This document shows positions 22,324 through 34,322 of a DNA stretch of 64,000 nt, in pieces. Made by a program: the position numbers and the translations under genes. The stretch is from the NCBI RefSeq assembly GCF_030272615.1, contig NC_081406.1:242413218-242477217 (forward strand). The letters are read 5' to 3'. The notes beneath the pieces are model-generated. The model was not told where the DNA came from and made no database searches. It saw nothing but the letters and a program-made list of their open reading frames with translations. Origin of the DNA: Cryptomeria japonica. Its lineage: Eukaryota; Streptophyta; Pinopsida; Cupressales; Cupressaceae. Each line of letters opens with the position of its first letter. Positions within the stretch are counted from its first letter, which is position 1.

Positions 22324-23774
22324 TGTTGGCATTATGTGAACCGGTATGAGGACATAATGACATTGTATGTTGTCATTGATGTCAATATGTTGCAGAGGTG
22401 TGAACCGGCATATGTGAGAACCGGTATAACACTGTGAACCGGCATTTGTGCCAAAGTGAAGTGGTGTGCTTGTTCAAGGTGAACCGGCATATGGTTATGG
22501 GAACCGGCACATGGAAGCGTTGTATGACTATCGGTTGGTAGTCTCAATTTTAGGGTTTTCAGTTGAAGTGCTTCAAGCCTGTGTGGCTCAACCGGTGACT
22601 TTGTGTGATGAGTTAGCATGATAACAAAGAACAAGATTGTGTTGCCACGTAAGCCTTGTGTGCATGAAGGATCGTGCATGAAGAAGATCTTTCCTATCTA
22701 CCTCGGGAATATGAGAAGACTGTAAAATGGTGATAACGTGTGATGGGTTATTAGCTGCCATGAAAACAGTAAACAATAAACTATGGAGATTAATGTAGTA
22801 TGCTCAATGGTCAGGATTGAACTGTTCGAATTCCTTAACCTATTAGGTTTAGGGTTTAGGGTTTATGCTACCAACCTAATTGTTTTCTATAAGGTTGATG
22901 TTGTGACTCCTTCTAGAGTTGTTGGCAAAAGTTGTGTGTGAGTATCCAAGAGAAGGGATACGTGATTCTTGCCAGACCAAGAGGAGAGAAGTGATACCTA
23001 CAGAGTGTAAGTGTAGAAGGAAAAGAAGAGCTTAAGCGGATATGCATTGGCATTGAGTGTTGTTGATCTCTAACCACCTCAATAGCTGGAAAATCCCTTA
23101 ATAGGGTAGCCTTAACCGGCTTGTTGTAAATCCTTTAATAGGGTAACTCTAAGCTACTGAGTTTGAAGTCCTTTAGCTATTGAGTTCTTGAAATCCTCTA
23201 ACAAGGTGTAACCCTTAATCGGGTATTGTAGCCATCCCTTAACCAGGTGATCTCTAACAGGATCGGTTCCTAGCATAACCTATTGTAATGTCTCTAACTG
23301 GACAAGGCTCCTAACAGAGCGGACTTCCAAAGAGTTCAAAAATATCTTGTGGGTATTCATCCCCACCGTGGTTTTTCCCAGTTGGTTTTCCATGTGAAAA
23401 ATACGTGTGTCATGTGTGATGCTTTTCTATTGTTTGTCAAGCATATGATGGTTTTGTGTTTTATGCTTGTTAATAAAACATGTTGAACTAGTTGTTATTA
23501 TGATCTGATGATAGATCACCTATTTATGCATAAGGGTGAAATGGTAGTGTAGTCTCAAGTTGAGTGAAAGGCTAAGTGAATAACCGGTTAATGCTTGTCT
23601 CAAATATTCTTAGCTTTACCGGTTGCACTCTGTTTCAAACCGGTATCTCTGTCTGCCAGTCTTTTGAAGTGTTTGTTGTCAAACCGGTTTAAGACTGTAT
23701 TTTTGCCTGTACTGATTCACCCCCCCCCCCTCTCAGTATCGGTTTGGTACTACTTGCTCATCATTGAGTTATCA
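22324..23774 (+). repeat. 3' LTR of element C, 1451 bp
   Basis: From TGTTGGCATTATGTG to GAGTTATCA, matching the 5' LTR over its length. It differs by scattered transitions and small deletions (for example loss of a 12-base TTATCTTGTGATGC segment) and has a longer C tract at about 23720. Followed by CTAGT. Confidence 0.95.
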
Positions 23775-23779
23775 CTAGT

Positions 23780-24219
23780 ATCACCTATCAAAGGGAAGCC
23801 ATTGTTGCTTTACATTTCAGCAACAAATGTATCACTAGGAGCTCTCTTAGCATAGCATGATGAAGAAGGAAAAGAAAGAGCAGTATATTAGATCAATAAA
23901 ATACTTCGAGGCTATGAATTGAACTACACATCAGTTGAGAAGACATGCATAGTATTTATATTTGCAACTCAAAAATTGTGACATTACATGCTAACTCATT
24001 TTGTGAAATTGATAGCAAAAATAGATCCATTGAAGTATTTGCTAAGCAAACTGACATTGACAGGTAGATTGGCCAAATGGGTTATGATACTAAGTGTAAT
24101 ATAGAATATGTTGACCAAAAAGCTATCAAAGGACAAGTAATTGTTTATCAATTGGCTGAAGTACCCCTGCAAGATGACACACCATTGCATATTGAATTTC
24201 CTGATCCAGACATTCTGAC
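23780..24219 (+). pseudogene. Element A first RNase H (gypsy type)
   Basis: Resumes the A pol frame after C: KGKPLLLYISATNVSLGALL, then across stops YYINKILRGYELNYTSVEKT and the connection-like GRLAKWVMILSEFN region. This is the Ty3/gypsy RNase H joined to RT (family pattern L.LY..AS..A.GA.L.Q). A TAG lies where relatives have Gln after GALLA. It would remove RNA during cDNA synthesis. Confidence 0.8.
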
Positions 24220-24294
24220 AGTTAACACAAATTTTTGGGAGTTATACTTTGATGGCTTCTATACACAACATGGATCAAGTGCAAGAATCTTGTT

Positions 24295-24299
24295 CATAA
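24295..24299 (+). other. Left target-site duplication of solo LTR S (CATAA)
   Basis: CATAA at 24295-24299 is repeated at 25644-25648. Removing one copy with S restores the local order of the second RNase H. Confidence 0.8.
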
Positions 24300-25643
24300 T
24301 TAATTTAACTCTCCTACATAATTAATTTATTTAATTATGTTAAATTTTATTCTTCTCAATATTAATTTAATTTAATTTAATTAATATTGTCACCTAGTCT
24401 GATGATTGATTTATTTAATATTTCCTTTCTTCTTCTAAGGCAATCAAAATTAATTCTTCTTAATCTCCCCTTTTAATTAATTAATCCTTGTGATTCCTAC
24501 AAATCACCTTTTCCTAATCCATCTTTAGTTTAATTAATTCTTCTAGAAACTCTCTTAATCCCACTTAGCATTATTCCTCAAATTTTTAATTGCCTCCACT
24601 CATTATCTCTCTTAGTCAAATCCTCCTACAAACCCCATTTTCTATAATCCCACCTAATCCATCTTCTAATTTATTCTTATCTCTCTTCTAATGGGTTGCT
24701 AGTGGCTAATCCCCATTATTAGCCACAAAGTCAACCCCTAACCCTTCTAGGCTAGATCTCCTTGTCCCCTCAACCAACCACTTTCCTTAAATGTTCTTCT
24801 CACATATCTCTATGCATCCCTCCATCCAACTACCTTCCTTAAATTCTCTTTTCCTATGTGAATCTGAGATTTTCAAAAAAGGCTAGCAAGTTGATTAATT
24901 AAGCCCCTATAATTCTATGGCCCTACTATCTCACATTCCTCTATGTCTTCCTTCACCCAAGGAATTTTTTATTCTTTTTTATTTCTCAAATCCCCATGAT
25001 CCCTTTGTAGAGAATTTTTAAATCCTCCTTTCCATCATCCAAGCAATGTTTTTATTTATTTTGTCCTCCCTAGGTGCATTGGGAAGCCTTCCCAATAAAC
25101 CTTGCGGAGTGTGGAGACAAGAAATGTCTTTATGGCATATCTCTTTGACTCCACACTTGTCATATCAACCCTTCTTTATCCATGTGTGGGATCACATGCA
25201 ATCTTTTTCTTCCATCTTGGATCAATCCTAACCCTCCATTTCTTCCCCCTTTCTTCTATAAATTGGGGACTCTACCCCTTCATTTGACATCTCCAATTTA
25301 GTAAGTGCATGCTATCATTTTGAGCCGAAAAATTCCTCCAAGAACTTAGACTAGAGCAAAATTTCTACTCATCCATCACTTAGTCATCTACCTTGCATAT
25401 CCATCCCATCTTCAATCTATCCATCCCCATCATCCTTTTGATCATTTTGTGCACAATTGGAGAGTCATCACATTCAATCAAGGAGCACATCAAAACAATT
25501 TAGAGAAGGGGCACTACTTCAACCTCATCCCGCACAATCTGAAGAAGAAGGTAAAATAAAGGTATAAGTTGGTTATTTGATTTGTTTTTCATTTCCCTAC
25601 ATGTTAACCATGTTATTTCCTTCCACCATTTTACACCTCTTCA
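24300..25643 (+). repeat. Solo LTR S, about 1344 bp, in the second RNase H of A
   Basis: A non-coding AT-rich block that cuts the RNase H frame cleanly and is flanked by CATAA on both sides. It has LTR architecture: a TATA-like CTATAAATT near 25257, a pyrimidine-rich R region, and donor-like AAG/GTAAAA and AAG/GTATAA motifs at 25550-25562 as in the A LTR. Its first base pair reads TT rather than TG and it ends CTTCA, so one terminus has mutated or the boundary is off by a few bases. Only one LTR and no internal region remain, as after LTR-LTR recombination. Confidence 0.72.
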
Positions 25644-26100
25644 CATAACACCTCAAGGCCACACAATTCTAAAATGATATAGACTATGATTCCCATGCAC
25701 AAACAACACTACAGAGTATGAGGCATTAGTAATTGGAATCAAAATGGCCATTGAATGGAACATAAAGGAACTACATGTTTATGGAGATTCACAGCTCATA
25801 ATCAACGAGATAAATGATTATTATCAAATCAAGGATGACAAGTTGATTCCCTATAAAAAGTTGATTGAAGATTTTTAAGTGCACTTTGAAGAAATAGCAT
25901 TCACTCATATTCCAAGGAATGAGAATAAAGCAGCAGATCTAATGGCTACAGTAGCATCTCTTTTACAGGAACAAGAGAATCAACAACGTTATGAATTCCT
26001 AGTGGAAGATATCTTGCATCCTACTATTGAGTCCCAAAACACCCACATGATTTGCCACATATCTGAAACCGGTCAATCCTTATATATCCAAACTTATTGA

Positions 26101-27335
26101 TACCTAAAGGAGAATATCCTTCTCCTAGACCTATCCCACAATCAAAAAAGAAATTTTATCCATCAATCATCTCGATATACTATCATTGCTGATACTTTAT
26201 ATAGACGAGGTCTAGATAGAACTCTATTGAGGTGTCTCAAACAAGAGGAATCTGAGAAAGTTCTTAATGAAGTCTATGAAGGTATTTGTGGCACGCACTC
26301 AAGTGGCTTAAAGTTGGCTAAGAAAATTATTCAATTGGGTTATTATTGGCCTACTATGGAGAGAGATTCATTTACATATGCCAAGAAATGCAAACAATGT
26401 CAGATCCATGGGAATCTCATCCACACACCAGCATAAGAATTGCATTCTATGGCGAGATCATGGTCATTCTCTCAATGGGGACTTGACCTAGTGGGTAAGA
26501 TAAATACTTATCTTCTAATGGATATAAGTTTATTTTGACTGATACTAGGTATTTCACTAAATGGATTCAAGCAATGACTTTGACAAAGGTGACAGGAAAT
26601 CAAATATCATCATTCATCATGAACTACATAATCTATCGCTATGGAGTCCCTATGACCATCATCATTGATAATGGGAGGCCATTTAAGATTCAAGACATGA
26701 AGGAACTATGTGAGTGATTTCATATCCAACATAGGTTCTCAACACCATATTATCCATAGGGAAATGGTCAAGCTGAGGTATCAAATAAAACAATCCTAAA
26801 GATCTTGAAGAAAATAGTCAATGAAGCTAGTAAAGATTGGCATGTTCAGCTAAATCCTGCTCTATGGGCATACCGAACTAGTATTTGTACACCAACGGGG
26901 GTAGTTCCATATTGTCTTGTGTATGGATTAGAAGCAATATTACTAGTAGAAGTAGAGATACCTTCTCTACGGGTGTCCTTGAAAGGTCTTATCCCAGAGG
27001 AAGAACAACAAGTCTCTAGGCTTCAAGAACTTGAGCTAATTCAGGAATGTCACCAAAATGCTTCAGATGATTTAGAAGCATACCAATGGAGAATGGTGAG
27101 AAGCTACAACCATATAGTTAAGCCACAAATTTTTCAGATTCGAGATATAGTCCTAAGAGAAAATCCCCACAATCAACAAGATCGAGAAAAGAAAGGTAAA
27201 TTTGAGCCAAACTAGTTGGGTCCCTTTGTCATGATAGAAGCATATGGTTAAGAAGCATATAGATTATCTACACCATAAGGTGATTGGTTCGATGATCCTA
27301 TCAATACAATGCATCTGAAGAAATTCTATGCTTAA
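26101..27335 (+). pseudogene. Element A integrase
   Basis: Zinc site at 26270-26410: EVYEGICGTHSSGLKLAKKI, YYWPTMERDSF, KKCKQCQIHGN. The first His of HHCC is Tyr here. The core has TDTRYFTKWIQAM (D), TIIIDNGRPF (D) and PQGNGQAEVSNKTI-type sequence across a stop, with the Glu kept (GQAEVSN). Then come WHVQLNPALWAYRTSICTPT, and LVYGLEAILLVEVEIPSLRV. The C-terminal part continues LGPFVMIEAYG to the family ending MHLKKFYA at 27335. At least five stops break it. It would insert the cDNA of A. Confidence 0.9.
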
Positions 27336-29390
27336 AAGTATCAGCAGAAAATACCAAAAAATAGTGAAAAAACATAAAAAGACTAAAAATAAAAAAAGCA
27401 ACAAAAATCCCTAAAAAGAATAAAGAGAAAAATACAAAAACAATGTAAAATAGTGAAATAAAAAAAATGCAATAAATTTAGATGGTGAAAACTTGGTAAA
27501 CAAGCGCTATCTTAAAGTGGGTTCTTCCATCTATGCGATTGCTTTTCTCATCTATCCATCCTATCACATCTATCCATCCTATCGCATTTATTCATCCTAG
27601 CATAACCATTTCATCTATCTCATCCATTGCTCTGAATCATTAGTAGGAAATATGCAACTTATCAACAATTATCAATCTTTGACACACTTATCGTAGTCAC
27701 TATCTTGGATTTTATTAGAGTCAGTCATATTTGCATCGCATCCCACCATGATTTGGATTATCCTTTGTATATCTATCCTAAAGTTTGTTTCCGCTAGGGG
27801 AAAAATCCTAAAACCTTTGCTAAGGGCATCTTTAAAAGCTTTGAAAAATCCAAAAACATTCAAAAACTTAGAAAAACCAAAAACACCTAGGGTTTTGAAA
27901 CAGACACAATGAGCAGCAAGACAATGAAGATCAAGACATTTGTAACAAATGAATCGTGAAACTCAAAATGCAAAGATTCAACCAGAAAGTAATAAAGGAT
28001 TATCAATGATCAATCATCAAGATGATTATATCAGTTAATGACTATGATAACATATGTACAACATACGCGATTCAATGTTATATCTCTATTTTTGCTAATC
28101 ATGTATCCTATGCAACTCGATGATGTCCATGACTAGAGGAGCTATGATGGGGCATGATTATTTTCTTTGTTTGTTGTATGCGGTTTATCTCTTAGTAATG
28201 TATGTACTCCTCTAAGGATATGATTGGCAAAAGATCATGGACGACGTGTCGAGTCATTCATGAAAGGGGATAATCCTTGTCTGTTCTACAAGAAGTACTC
28301 AGGTCAACTTGGTTCATCATATCAAGTTGCTTGTATTAACTTGTTATATCAAAATCCATGTTAGAAATACTCAAGTCAACTTGAATCATTATGTCAAGTT
28401 GCTTGTATTTTCTTACAACAATTTAAAAGCTCAATGATGAAATCAAGCACTGTTACAAGGAAGCATGTGAGGAATGGCAGTATCATTTACGTTAGATCAT
28501 TTTAGATTAGTGTCATTCGCGATTGTATTATAAGCATTTCATTATCAGTTGCATTATAATCATTTCATCTCATTTCATTTGAGATCAATGGTTGAAATAA
28601 AGATTGAGTATATTTGGACAAACAAAAACAATTTGCACTAATCACATTAAGTTGCATTAGGTTGCATTCAATTATTTAGGTTCATTTCATCTTTCAAATC
28701 ATTTGGTTTTCATGTTATCATAATCATCATATTGTTCATCATTCATCATTACTTATTTGAGTTCATTTTAAATTGCATTAGGATTGCATTAGTTTGAATA
28801 GAGTGCAATTTGCATTGATCAATTATTAGTTACGTTAGATTCATTTATCATTATCGCATTTAGTTATCATTTATCCATTAGGTTCATTTAATTGAATTTT
28901 TGCATTTAGATTCATTAACCATATTATTACATTATTAATATGTCATCATCTAATCATCATAGGCATTTACATTATCATCTATAAACATCATATTGAATTA
29001 AAATCATCAAATCAAAATCAAATGCATTTCATTAGTATCATTTCATCATCATATGCGTGTACATCATATAATAGAAATAAACATCCATTGCATAAGTCAG
29101 CATTATAAGCATTTTCATATAGATCAATGCATTTATTCATTTAAGTGAAGCATCATAGAATCATTTTCATATGCATATAGATCATGTAAATCATAAAAAC
29201 ATCATCATCATATAGATCTTATAATCATCAGCCGCATCATTTCATAAAGATCATCATCATATCATAGAGGCATATAGATCATTATAGCATCATAAAACAT
29301 AAAGGAAAGAAATGATAATCATAGCATCATCCATGTAATTAATGCATGTAGGTCATCATCATCACTGTAGCATGCATCATAAATCATGAA
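27336..29390 (+). other. Element A region between integrase and the antisense ORF; low complexity
   Basis: No credible gene. It has an A-rich stretch after pol (27340-27480), TCTATCCATCCTATCGCAT-like repeats (27545-27620), two copies of a segment TACTCAAGTCAACTTG...CAAGTTGCTTGTATT (28298-28410), and a long CAT/ATCAT-rich tract (28480-29390) that reads as simple-sequence drift. Tat elements usually have such a long spacer ahead of the antisense ORF. Confidence 0.6.
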
Positions 29391-31640
29391 TCAAACCATC
29401 ATATAAAGTCCATGTTTGCATATCATCATAAACATAAAAATTCCAAGTATAAAATTATATCCCAAAGAAATGATCAATAAAATAATATACAATGATGTCC
29501 CTAAATACAAATCAAGTCTCAAATTAGGGGTGTCTAGTTCCACTGTCACCTGAATTTGTTCATCTCTATGGAGGTGGACGAGAAGATCCACCAAATGGTC
29601 TTGCTCCTGGATCCCTGTCTCTCTAAGGAGACCCCATAACACCACCACTTTTTCTATCCATCTAGATGATGGTTGCATACCTACCTTCTCTCTGACTCTC
29701 TGAGACCAGATCCTCATATAACCTCCACCAATGCATAGTCTCCTTCCCAGCTCAAAATAATTCTCTAGAAGTATCAGTTGAGAGTGCACCAAAACCAACC
29801 TATTGTATATGATCAAGAGTACCCTGTACATCTCAATGTCTCCTCACTACTCTATCTCCATCAAGAGTGAGAGCATGTACCTATTCTCTACTGATCAATC
29901 TGTGCTCTGAGATAATCCATACTCTCCTATTAAGGCATGTTCTGTTGAGGTGCATCATGCATGGCCTCATCACCAGTCCTCTCTCTTATCTCTCCACCAG
30001 TTAGAATATAAATCTATATGGATATCCTAATCCTCCAACAAATCAATGGCACATAGTCCTCTAAATCCTCCTTTCCCTATCCCAACCTCCCTGTGTCACT
30101 ATAACCCCAAGATCTAGACGGATCTGACCAAAATCAATCCCTCCCTCGACCTCTACCCAATCCACTGCCTAATCTAGGAGAAGGTACTCCTCTCACCGAT
30201 CCAATCCTACCACTCTCTCTACTTGTATCCCTCCCAACCCGACCTACATATCTACCTGACATAGGAAGTGGTCTCCCTATCCTTCCAACTTGACCAATCT
30301 CTCCAAAAGGTCCTCCATGGACTCTAGCCCTAGCTCCTCTTCATCCTCGCCTCCCTCTATGACCATCACCAACCTCATCCCCCTCATCTCCTCCAGCCTC
30401 TTGAGCATCTATGATCTCTCACCTTCAGCTTAGCCTCTTGACAAAAGGATCATCAGAATTTGGCTCCTCACCTCTTGAGCTGGGAGGAGGGTCTGCAGGA
30501 TCAATAATGTGAAGGAATGAATGAGTAAGTAGATATTGTCCATAATCTTCTATAATCCTGCATCTAGAACATGAGATCTCAAATCATAAGCCACCATTGG
30601 AACAACCAAAAACTATGCACATGCTACATCAAAAGACAAAGAAGGACCCCAATCTTGTATGTCCTTGTATGCTTCTGCATACATGGCCACACCAGACGAC
30701 ATATGTTGAATGTACCCGAACGGTCTGAAAATCCGACCAAATAACTGCCTCTTAATGATGAAAGGAGTACGGTTGATCAGATATCTACTCTACAAGATCA
30801 TTGCTAATACACGAGCATCATCTAACCAAGTCTCAAAATGAATGTATGATCACCAAATAACAGTATCCAAAGAATCAAGAACCCATCTTCGATACTCTAG
30901 CTTACCCAGCTTATGCTGAGTAATGATACCTTTGTACAAATAAACAAAAGGTTGATCATCTCCTCTAACCTAATGCATTGGTCGTGTGACAACAATGTTC
31001 TTCCAATACCAAATCTAGAGGAGTGTGCACCCAGTAGATAGATTAACTTCGATGTCATACATGACCTTCTATGAATCATGATAAAGATGTGCGAGCATGC
31101 AAACATCCCATGCACATCAAATATGGTACTGCATCATTCTCTAAAGAATGTTGCCCCATCCAACAGCAAACCCTCATGATCTCCTAACTGGGCAAATAAA
31201 TCCGCCAATCTAACCTGCGAGTATAACTGGGAGAGTCTCATAATGCATAATAATATCCTACCATCCAATCTCCCCGCCATCAATGCTCTCATCTCCAAAA
31301 ACTTCCATGTAGGGCTCAGTACCTTCTAAATCCTGGTATTCATACTGGAAAAGATTTCTAGTAACAAGGATATGTAAGATCATGTATACATCCTCAAGCG
31401 TAACATTGATCTCACCAATGGGTAGGTGAAATGTGCTATGCTCACTATGCTATCTCTCGGCCAATGTTGTCAATAGACCCCTATTACGCATAATATCTAG
31501 CATATACAAAAGGTGACACAAACCACAAGCATCAATATGTCTAATCTCATCCTGACTCAACTTTGGAACCAAGTGGTGCATCACCGGGAATTTCTCCCGA
31601 CACTGGAGAACATCAAGTTTCAACTATTTAATTAGACAGG
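29391..31640 (-). pseudogene. Antisense plant mobile domain (PMD) ORF in element A
   Basis: Minus-strand coding sequence, read through stops. From about 31615 it runs REKFPVMHHLVPKLSQDEIR, then GLLTTLAER, a TAG where Trp is expected, HSEHSTFHLPIGEINVTLED and VYMILHI. This is the core of the plant mobile domain shared with MAIL1/MAIN-type proteins (ERW...TFHLP.GE.T.TLEDV). Further downstream the sequence becomes Gly/Arg-rich (near 30350-30180, GRPLPMSGRYVGRVGRD) and ends in the piece 29831-29391. PMD proteins act in gene silencing and genome stability in plants, and copies inside Ty3/gypsy elements are known. Transcribed on its own, it would run against pol. The start codon is not certain. Confidence 0.8.
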
Positions 31641-32059
31641 TTTGTCTATCAAGCATCTATCCTATCACTCAACCATTTCGAGCAAATCTTATCTATCAAA
31701 CAACTCATGCTATCAATCAAATGATCTACATTTCACACTCTTCATCAGAGACTACATCAATCTCTTTGAGCTCATATCAAATCATCAATGATGGTTTTAA
31801 ACAAACAATTATCCTATCAAATCAAAACATCTATCAAAAAATCAATCAAATCAATCAATTAATCAATCAATCTTATCAATCATCATCAAATTATTCATCA
31901 ATCTATCAAACATCGAATCAAATTCATCAAACAGAACTTAAACATTGCCTTAATAAAAAAAATTTAATTTTTCCATAAAAAAAATGATTTTTCAACAAAA
32001 GCATTGTCCATCTCCACAAATACGATAACAAATTATATGCAGCCACTAAATAAAGAAAA
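31641..32059. repeat. ATCA/ATCT low-complexity stretch ahead of the antisense ORF
   Basis: Runs such as CAAATCAATCAATTAATCAA and CAAATTATTCATCAATC (about 31790-31930). No coding pattern. On the minus strand this is the sequence just upstream of the PMD ORF. Confidence 0.65.
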
Positions 32060-32290
32060 TGTGCCAACTCACATCATGAATGCGCGGCCTTAACAAGCGA
32101 AAGTGGGAATTAAATCATATGCACTAACATATATGACATTTGTGCATCCTTAAGCAGTAAAAGTGCTAACAAAGTAGAAGCGCTAAGAAACATGACATAT
32201 GCATGAACAAAAAGGATGAATGTGAGAAATAAAAAAAATCACTAACCTAGTCAACGAAAGCACTAACCTACCAAACAAAATCAAGAAACA
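32060..32290 (-). repeat. Leader-type repeat of element A in inverted orientation, upstream of the PMD ORF
   Basis: Read on the minus strand: GGTTAGTGCTTTCGTTGACT, AGGTTAGTGATTTTTTTTAT, TTAGCGCTTCTACTTTG, TTAGCACTTTTACTGC. These are the same 24-bp units as in the plus-strand leader at 8692-8955, so both the sense and antisense ORFs of A lie downstream of the same repeat. Confidence 0.75.
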
Positions 32291-32820
32291 ATAGTGGGAA
32301 AAATGGAAAATTTTCAAAACTACTCTAAAACATGCAAAAGCCATGGAAAACTTGTATGGAAATCAAAATCTAAGCTTGGGATAGGTCACTCACTAGTGGG
32401 CCATACTCGACAAGTCACTGATATCGACGAGCATGCTCAAATATGTGGCTCTCATATAGGATCACCATCTTGCCAGCTCAAAACTCCAAGATAATTTCTC
32501 TTTTCTCTCCAAAAGCTGACAAATTGCAACTAAGGATAAAATGGGCCATGGTTAATTTTATTGTTACCTTTTTTATTTTTTTGAAGAGGTAATTAATTTT
32601 TCAAAGTGGGGCAATTTTATTTATTTTTCAAAAGTAAATTTAATTGAAGGGCCTATTTTTAAACTTTTCAATCAATTATCGTGAGATTAATCGCTCAATA
32701 AAATTTTGCACTTTCATGATCAATCTCTCGAGGGGGCACACAATAAGGATTTCGTCATCGTCAAGGGTATCATCGACACTTGATTTAATCTTTGAAACAA
32801 TGTTGTCTCAACATCATTTC
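32291..32820 (+). other. Element A 3' untranslated region
   Basis: No gene seen. A U-rich stretch at 32555-32620 and GTGGG-rich patches precede the PPT. Confidence 0.5.
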
Positions 32821-32833
32821 AAAGAGGGCAAGA
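32821..32833 (+). other. Polypurine tract of element A
   Basis: AAAGAGGGCAAGA directly before the LTR start TGTATACACATAAAATTGG. This primes plus-strand DNA synthesis in the family. Confidence 0.82.
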
Positions 32834-33408
32834 TGTATACACATAAAATTGGCTATGAGCAATTAAAAATATTTTATATTTATTTAATGATTATTCTACT
32901 ATTAAATAATTAATTTGAAAAGATTAATTTATTTAATTCATTAGTATTTAATATTTTTCTATTAATTAAATTGAGTTGAAAGATTTAATTAATTAATTCA
33001 TTATCTACCTTTATTCTAAGCCAAATAATTAAATTTTTAATTTTTAATTATCATTCTTCATCATATCTGTGCATTATTCACTATCCTATAGTTCCATTAT
33101 TAAATAATTTCATTATTTAATTACCACTTTCCAACTTACCTCATCTCCACATCATCTCCACCTTTGCCAACTCATCCATCATGTGGCTAACTTAAATAAA
33201 TAAAATCAAATAAAAATAAATCATTTATGAGCCACTTATCTCAACTCCCATATTCATTAATAAAATGTGTACATGCACATAATCTTTGAAACCTCCCTAT
33301 TTTTGCTCCAACACTCCTATATTCTTGGAGGAGGTTTTGTCCACCTAACCCTAGTCCATCTCCACTTTTCCCTCCATTCCTAAATATTCTCCAACCAACC
33401 CTAGATTC
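32834..33408 (+). repeat. 3' LTR of element A, truncated to its first 575 bp
   Basis: Matches the 5' LTR from TGTATACACATAAAATTGG through to CCCTAGATTC, then stops matching. The equivalent point in the 5' LTR is 8016, so the TATA box, R and U5 are missing. What follows is element G gag on the other strand. The loss of the LTR end together with a piece of G indicates one deletion across the junction. Confidence 0.88.
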
Positions 33409-34322
33409 ATAGGCCACATTGGTTAATTTGTAGTATTGTTTTGTGTTCCAAAGTTAGAGGATTTTCCTTTATCATGCTTGACAAATGGATCCTTGAAGAT
33501 AGTGTGATCTCTATTGGTAGATCCTTTATTGGAATCAATAGTGATATCACCTTGGTCTATGAGATCCTAAATCATATTCTTAAGTTTATAACAATTGGCT
33601 ATATTATGGCCTTTGGTGTGATGATAACTGCAAAAATCATTGTCATTCCACCAAGTCGATTTAAATGGGCCTGGTTCATATAGCTAAACCTCGGGCAATC
33701 TAATAAAATTAGGCTACGCTAATTTCTTTAGTGTTGACTCAATTGGTTCTCCTAGTGGTGTGTAATTTCTCCTTGGTGCATTATTCCTTGTAGGTTTGAA
33801 GTTATTGGATTGCACTACATTTGAGTTTGTTGATACTGCATTGTTATCTTGGGACTGAGTTCTATGTGGTAAAAAGGAATTAACCAATCCTTGTAGTGAC
33901 ACCACTGGTTGAGCTCTATTGACTAAACGAGCATCTACAACCCCATCATTTGTTACATTCTTATTTCTTGACCATAACTTTGGTTTCTCATTGTTTGTAT
34001 TGTTGGTCATGCCACCTTCCTTACTATTTTTCAAGATACCTTATTCCACAAGACCTTTCTCACACTTAGACCTTTTTCTGTAATTTATTTGAAAGTGCTG
34101 AGACATTGCATTTATAGTGGGTATTTGACTTGAGGAACAAGATTTTGACTGAAGATATCTACTTGTTCTACTTTTGGAATGTGACTTGGGCATCTGCGAT
34201 AAAGAGATCTCCGTCATTGCAAAAATGAAGCAAAGGTCTCGCCTTCCCTTTGTCTTGTAGCACATAAATCCATCAAAGTTACTAGATTATCTAGTTAGTA
34301 ATTGACACTCATTGGATTCATA
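33409..34322 (-). pseudogene. Element G mid gag with zinc knuckle
   Basis: The minus strand from 34322 reads NLVTLMDLCATRQ, REGETFASFLQRWR-like sequence (matching GEPFMVFL..WRRLFNRYP in A), a decayed VDIFSQNLVPQVKY stretch, then the open piece 34034-33714 with NNFKPTRNNAPRRNYTPLGE, and after stops the zinc knuckle CSYHHTKGHNIANC (about 33600) and DLIDQGDITIDSNKG. It aligns in order with A gag. Three or more stops and frameshifts are present. It is cut at 34322 by the D LTR and at 33409 by the A LTR. Confidence 0.82.

Larger units (their letters stand above)
16415..23774 (+). mobile_element. Full-length Ty1/copia element C nested in the A pol
   Basis: Two LTRs of about 1.5 kb, PBS, one gag-pol frame in the order gag, protease, integrase, RT, RNase H, a 3' spacer and PPT, all bounded by a perfect CTAGT target duplication. 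The open frame is interrupted by six TAG codons and one frameshift near 20780. It is much less decayed than its host A, as expected for a later insertion. Confidence 0.96.
24220..26100 (+). pseudogene. Element A second RNase H (archaeal type), split by solo LTR S
   Basis: Starts NFWELYFDGFYTQHGSSARI (24230-24290; the FDGS..GAG motif in relatives), is broken at 24300 and resumes at 25649 (PQGHTILK, stop, NNTTEYEALVIGIKMAIEW, HVYGDSQLIINEIND), ending FTHIPRNENKAADLMATVA. The catalytic set D (FDG), E (EYEAL), D (GDSQ) and D (ADLMA) is visible. A second, archaeal-like RNase H after the gypsy one is a recognised mark of the Tat clade. The domain also has point stops near 25670-25690 and 25876. Confidence 0.87.
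7439..33408 (+). mobile_element. Tat-like Ty3/gypsy element A, carrying nested C and S
   Basis: 5' LTR 7439-8583, PBS 8588, long repeat-bearing leader, gag, protease, G-patch, linker, RT, two RNase H domains and integrase to 27335. Then comes a 5-kb region with an antisense PMD ORF, a PPT (32821-32833) and a 3' LTR (32834-33408) that is cut short. It interrupts element G and is itself interrupted by copia element C (16415-23774) and solo LTR S (24300-25643). Dual RNase H plus an antisense ORF downstream of integrase is the layout known for the Tat clade. No 5-bp target duplication can be checked because the right LTR end is lost. Confidence 0.88.

Noticed and set aside
29391-31640. Envelope-like gene downstream of integrase, as in some plant gypsy elements
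   Set aside because: The ORF is on the opposite strand and carries plant-mobile-domain motifs, with no signal peptide or clear membrane anchor.
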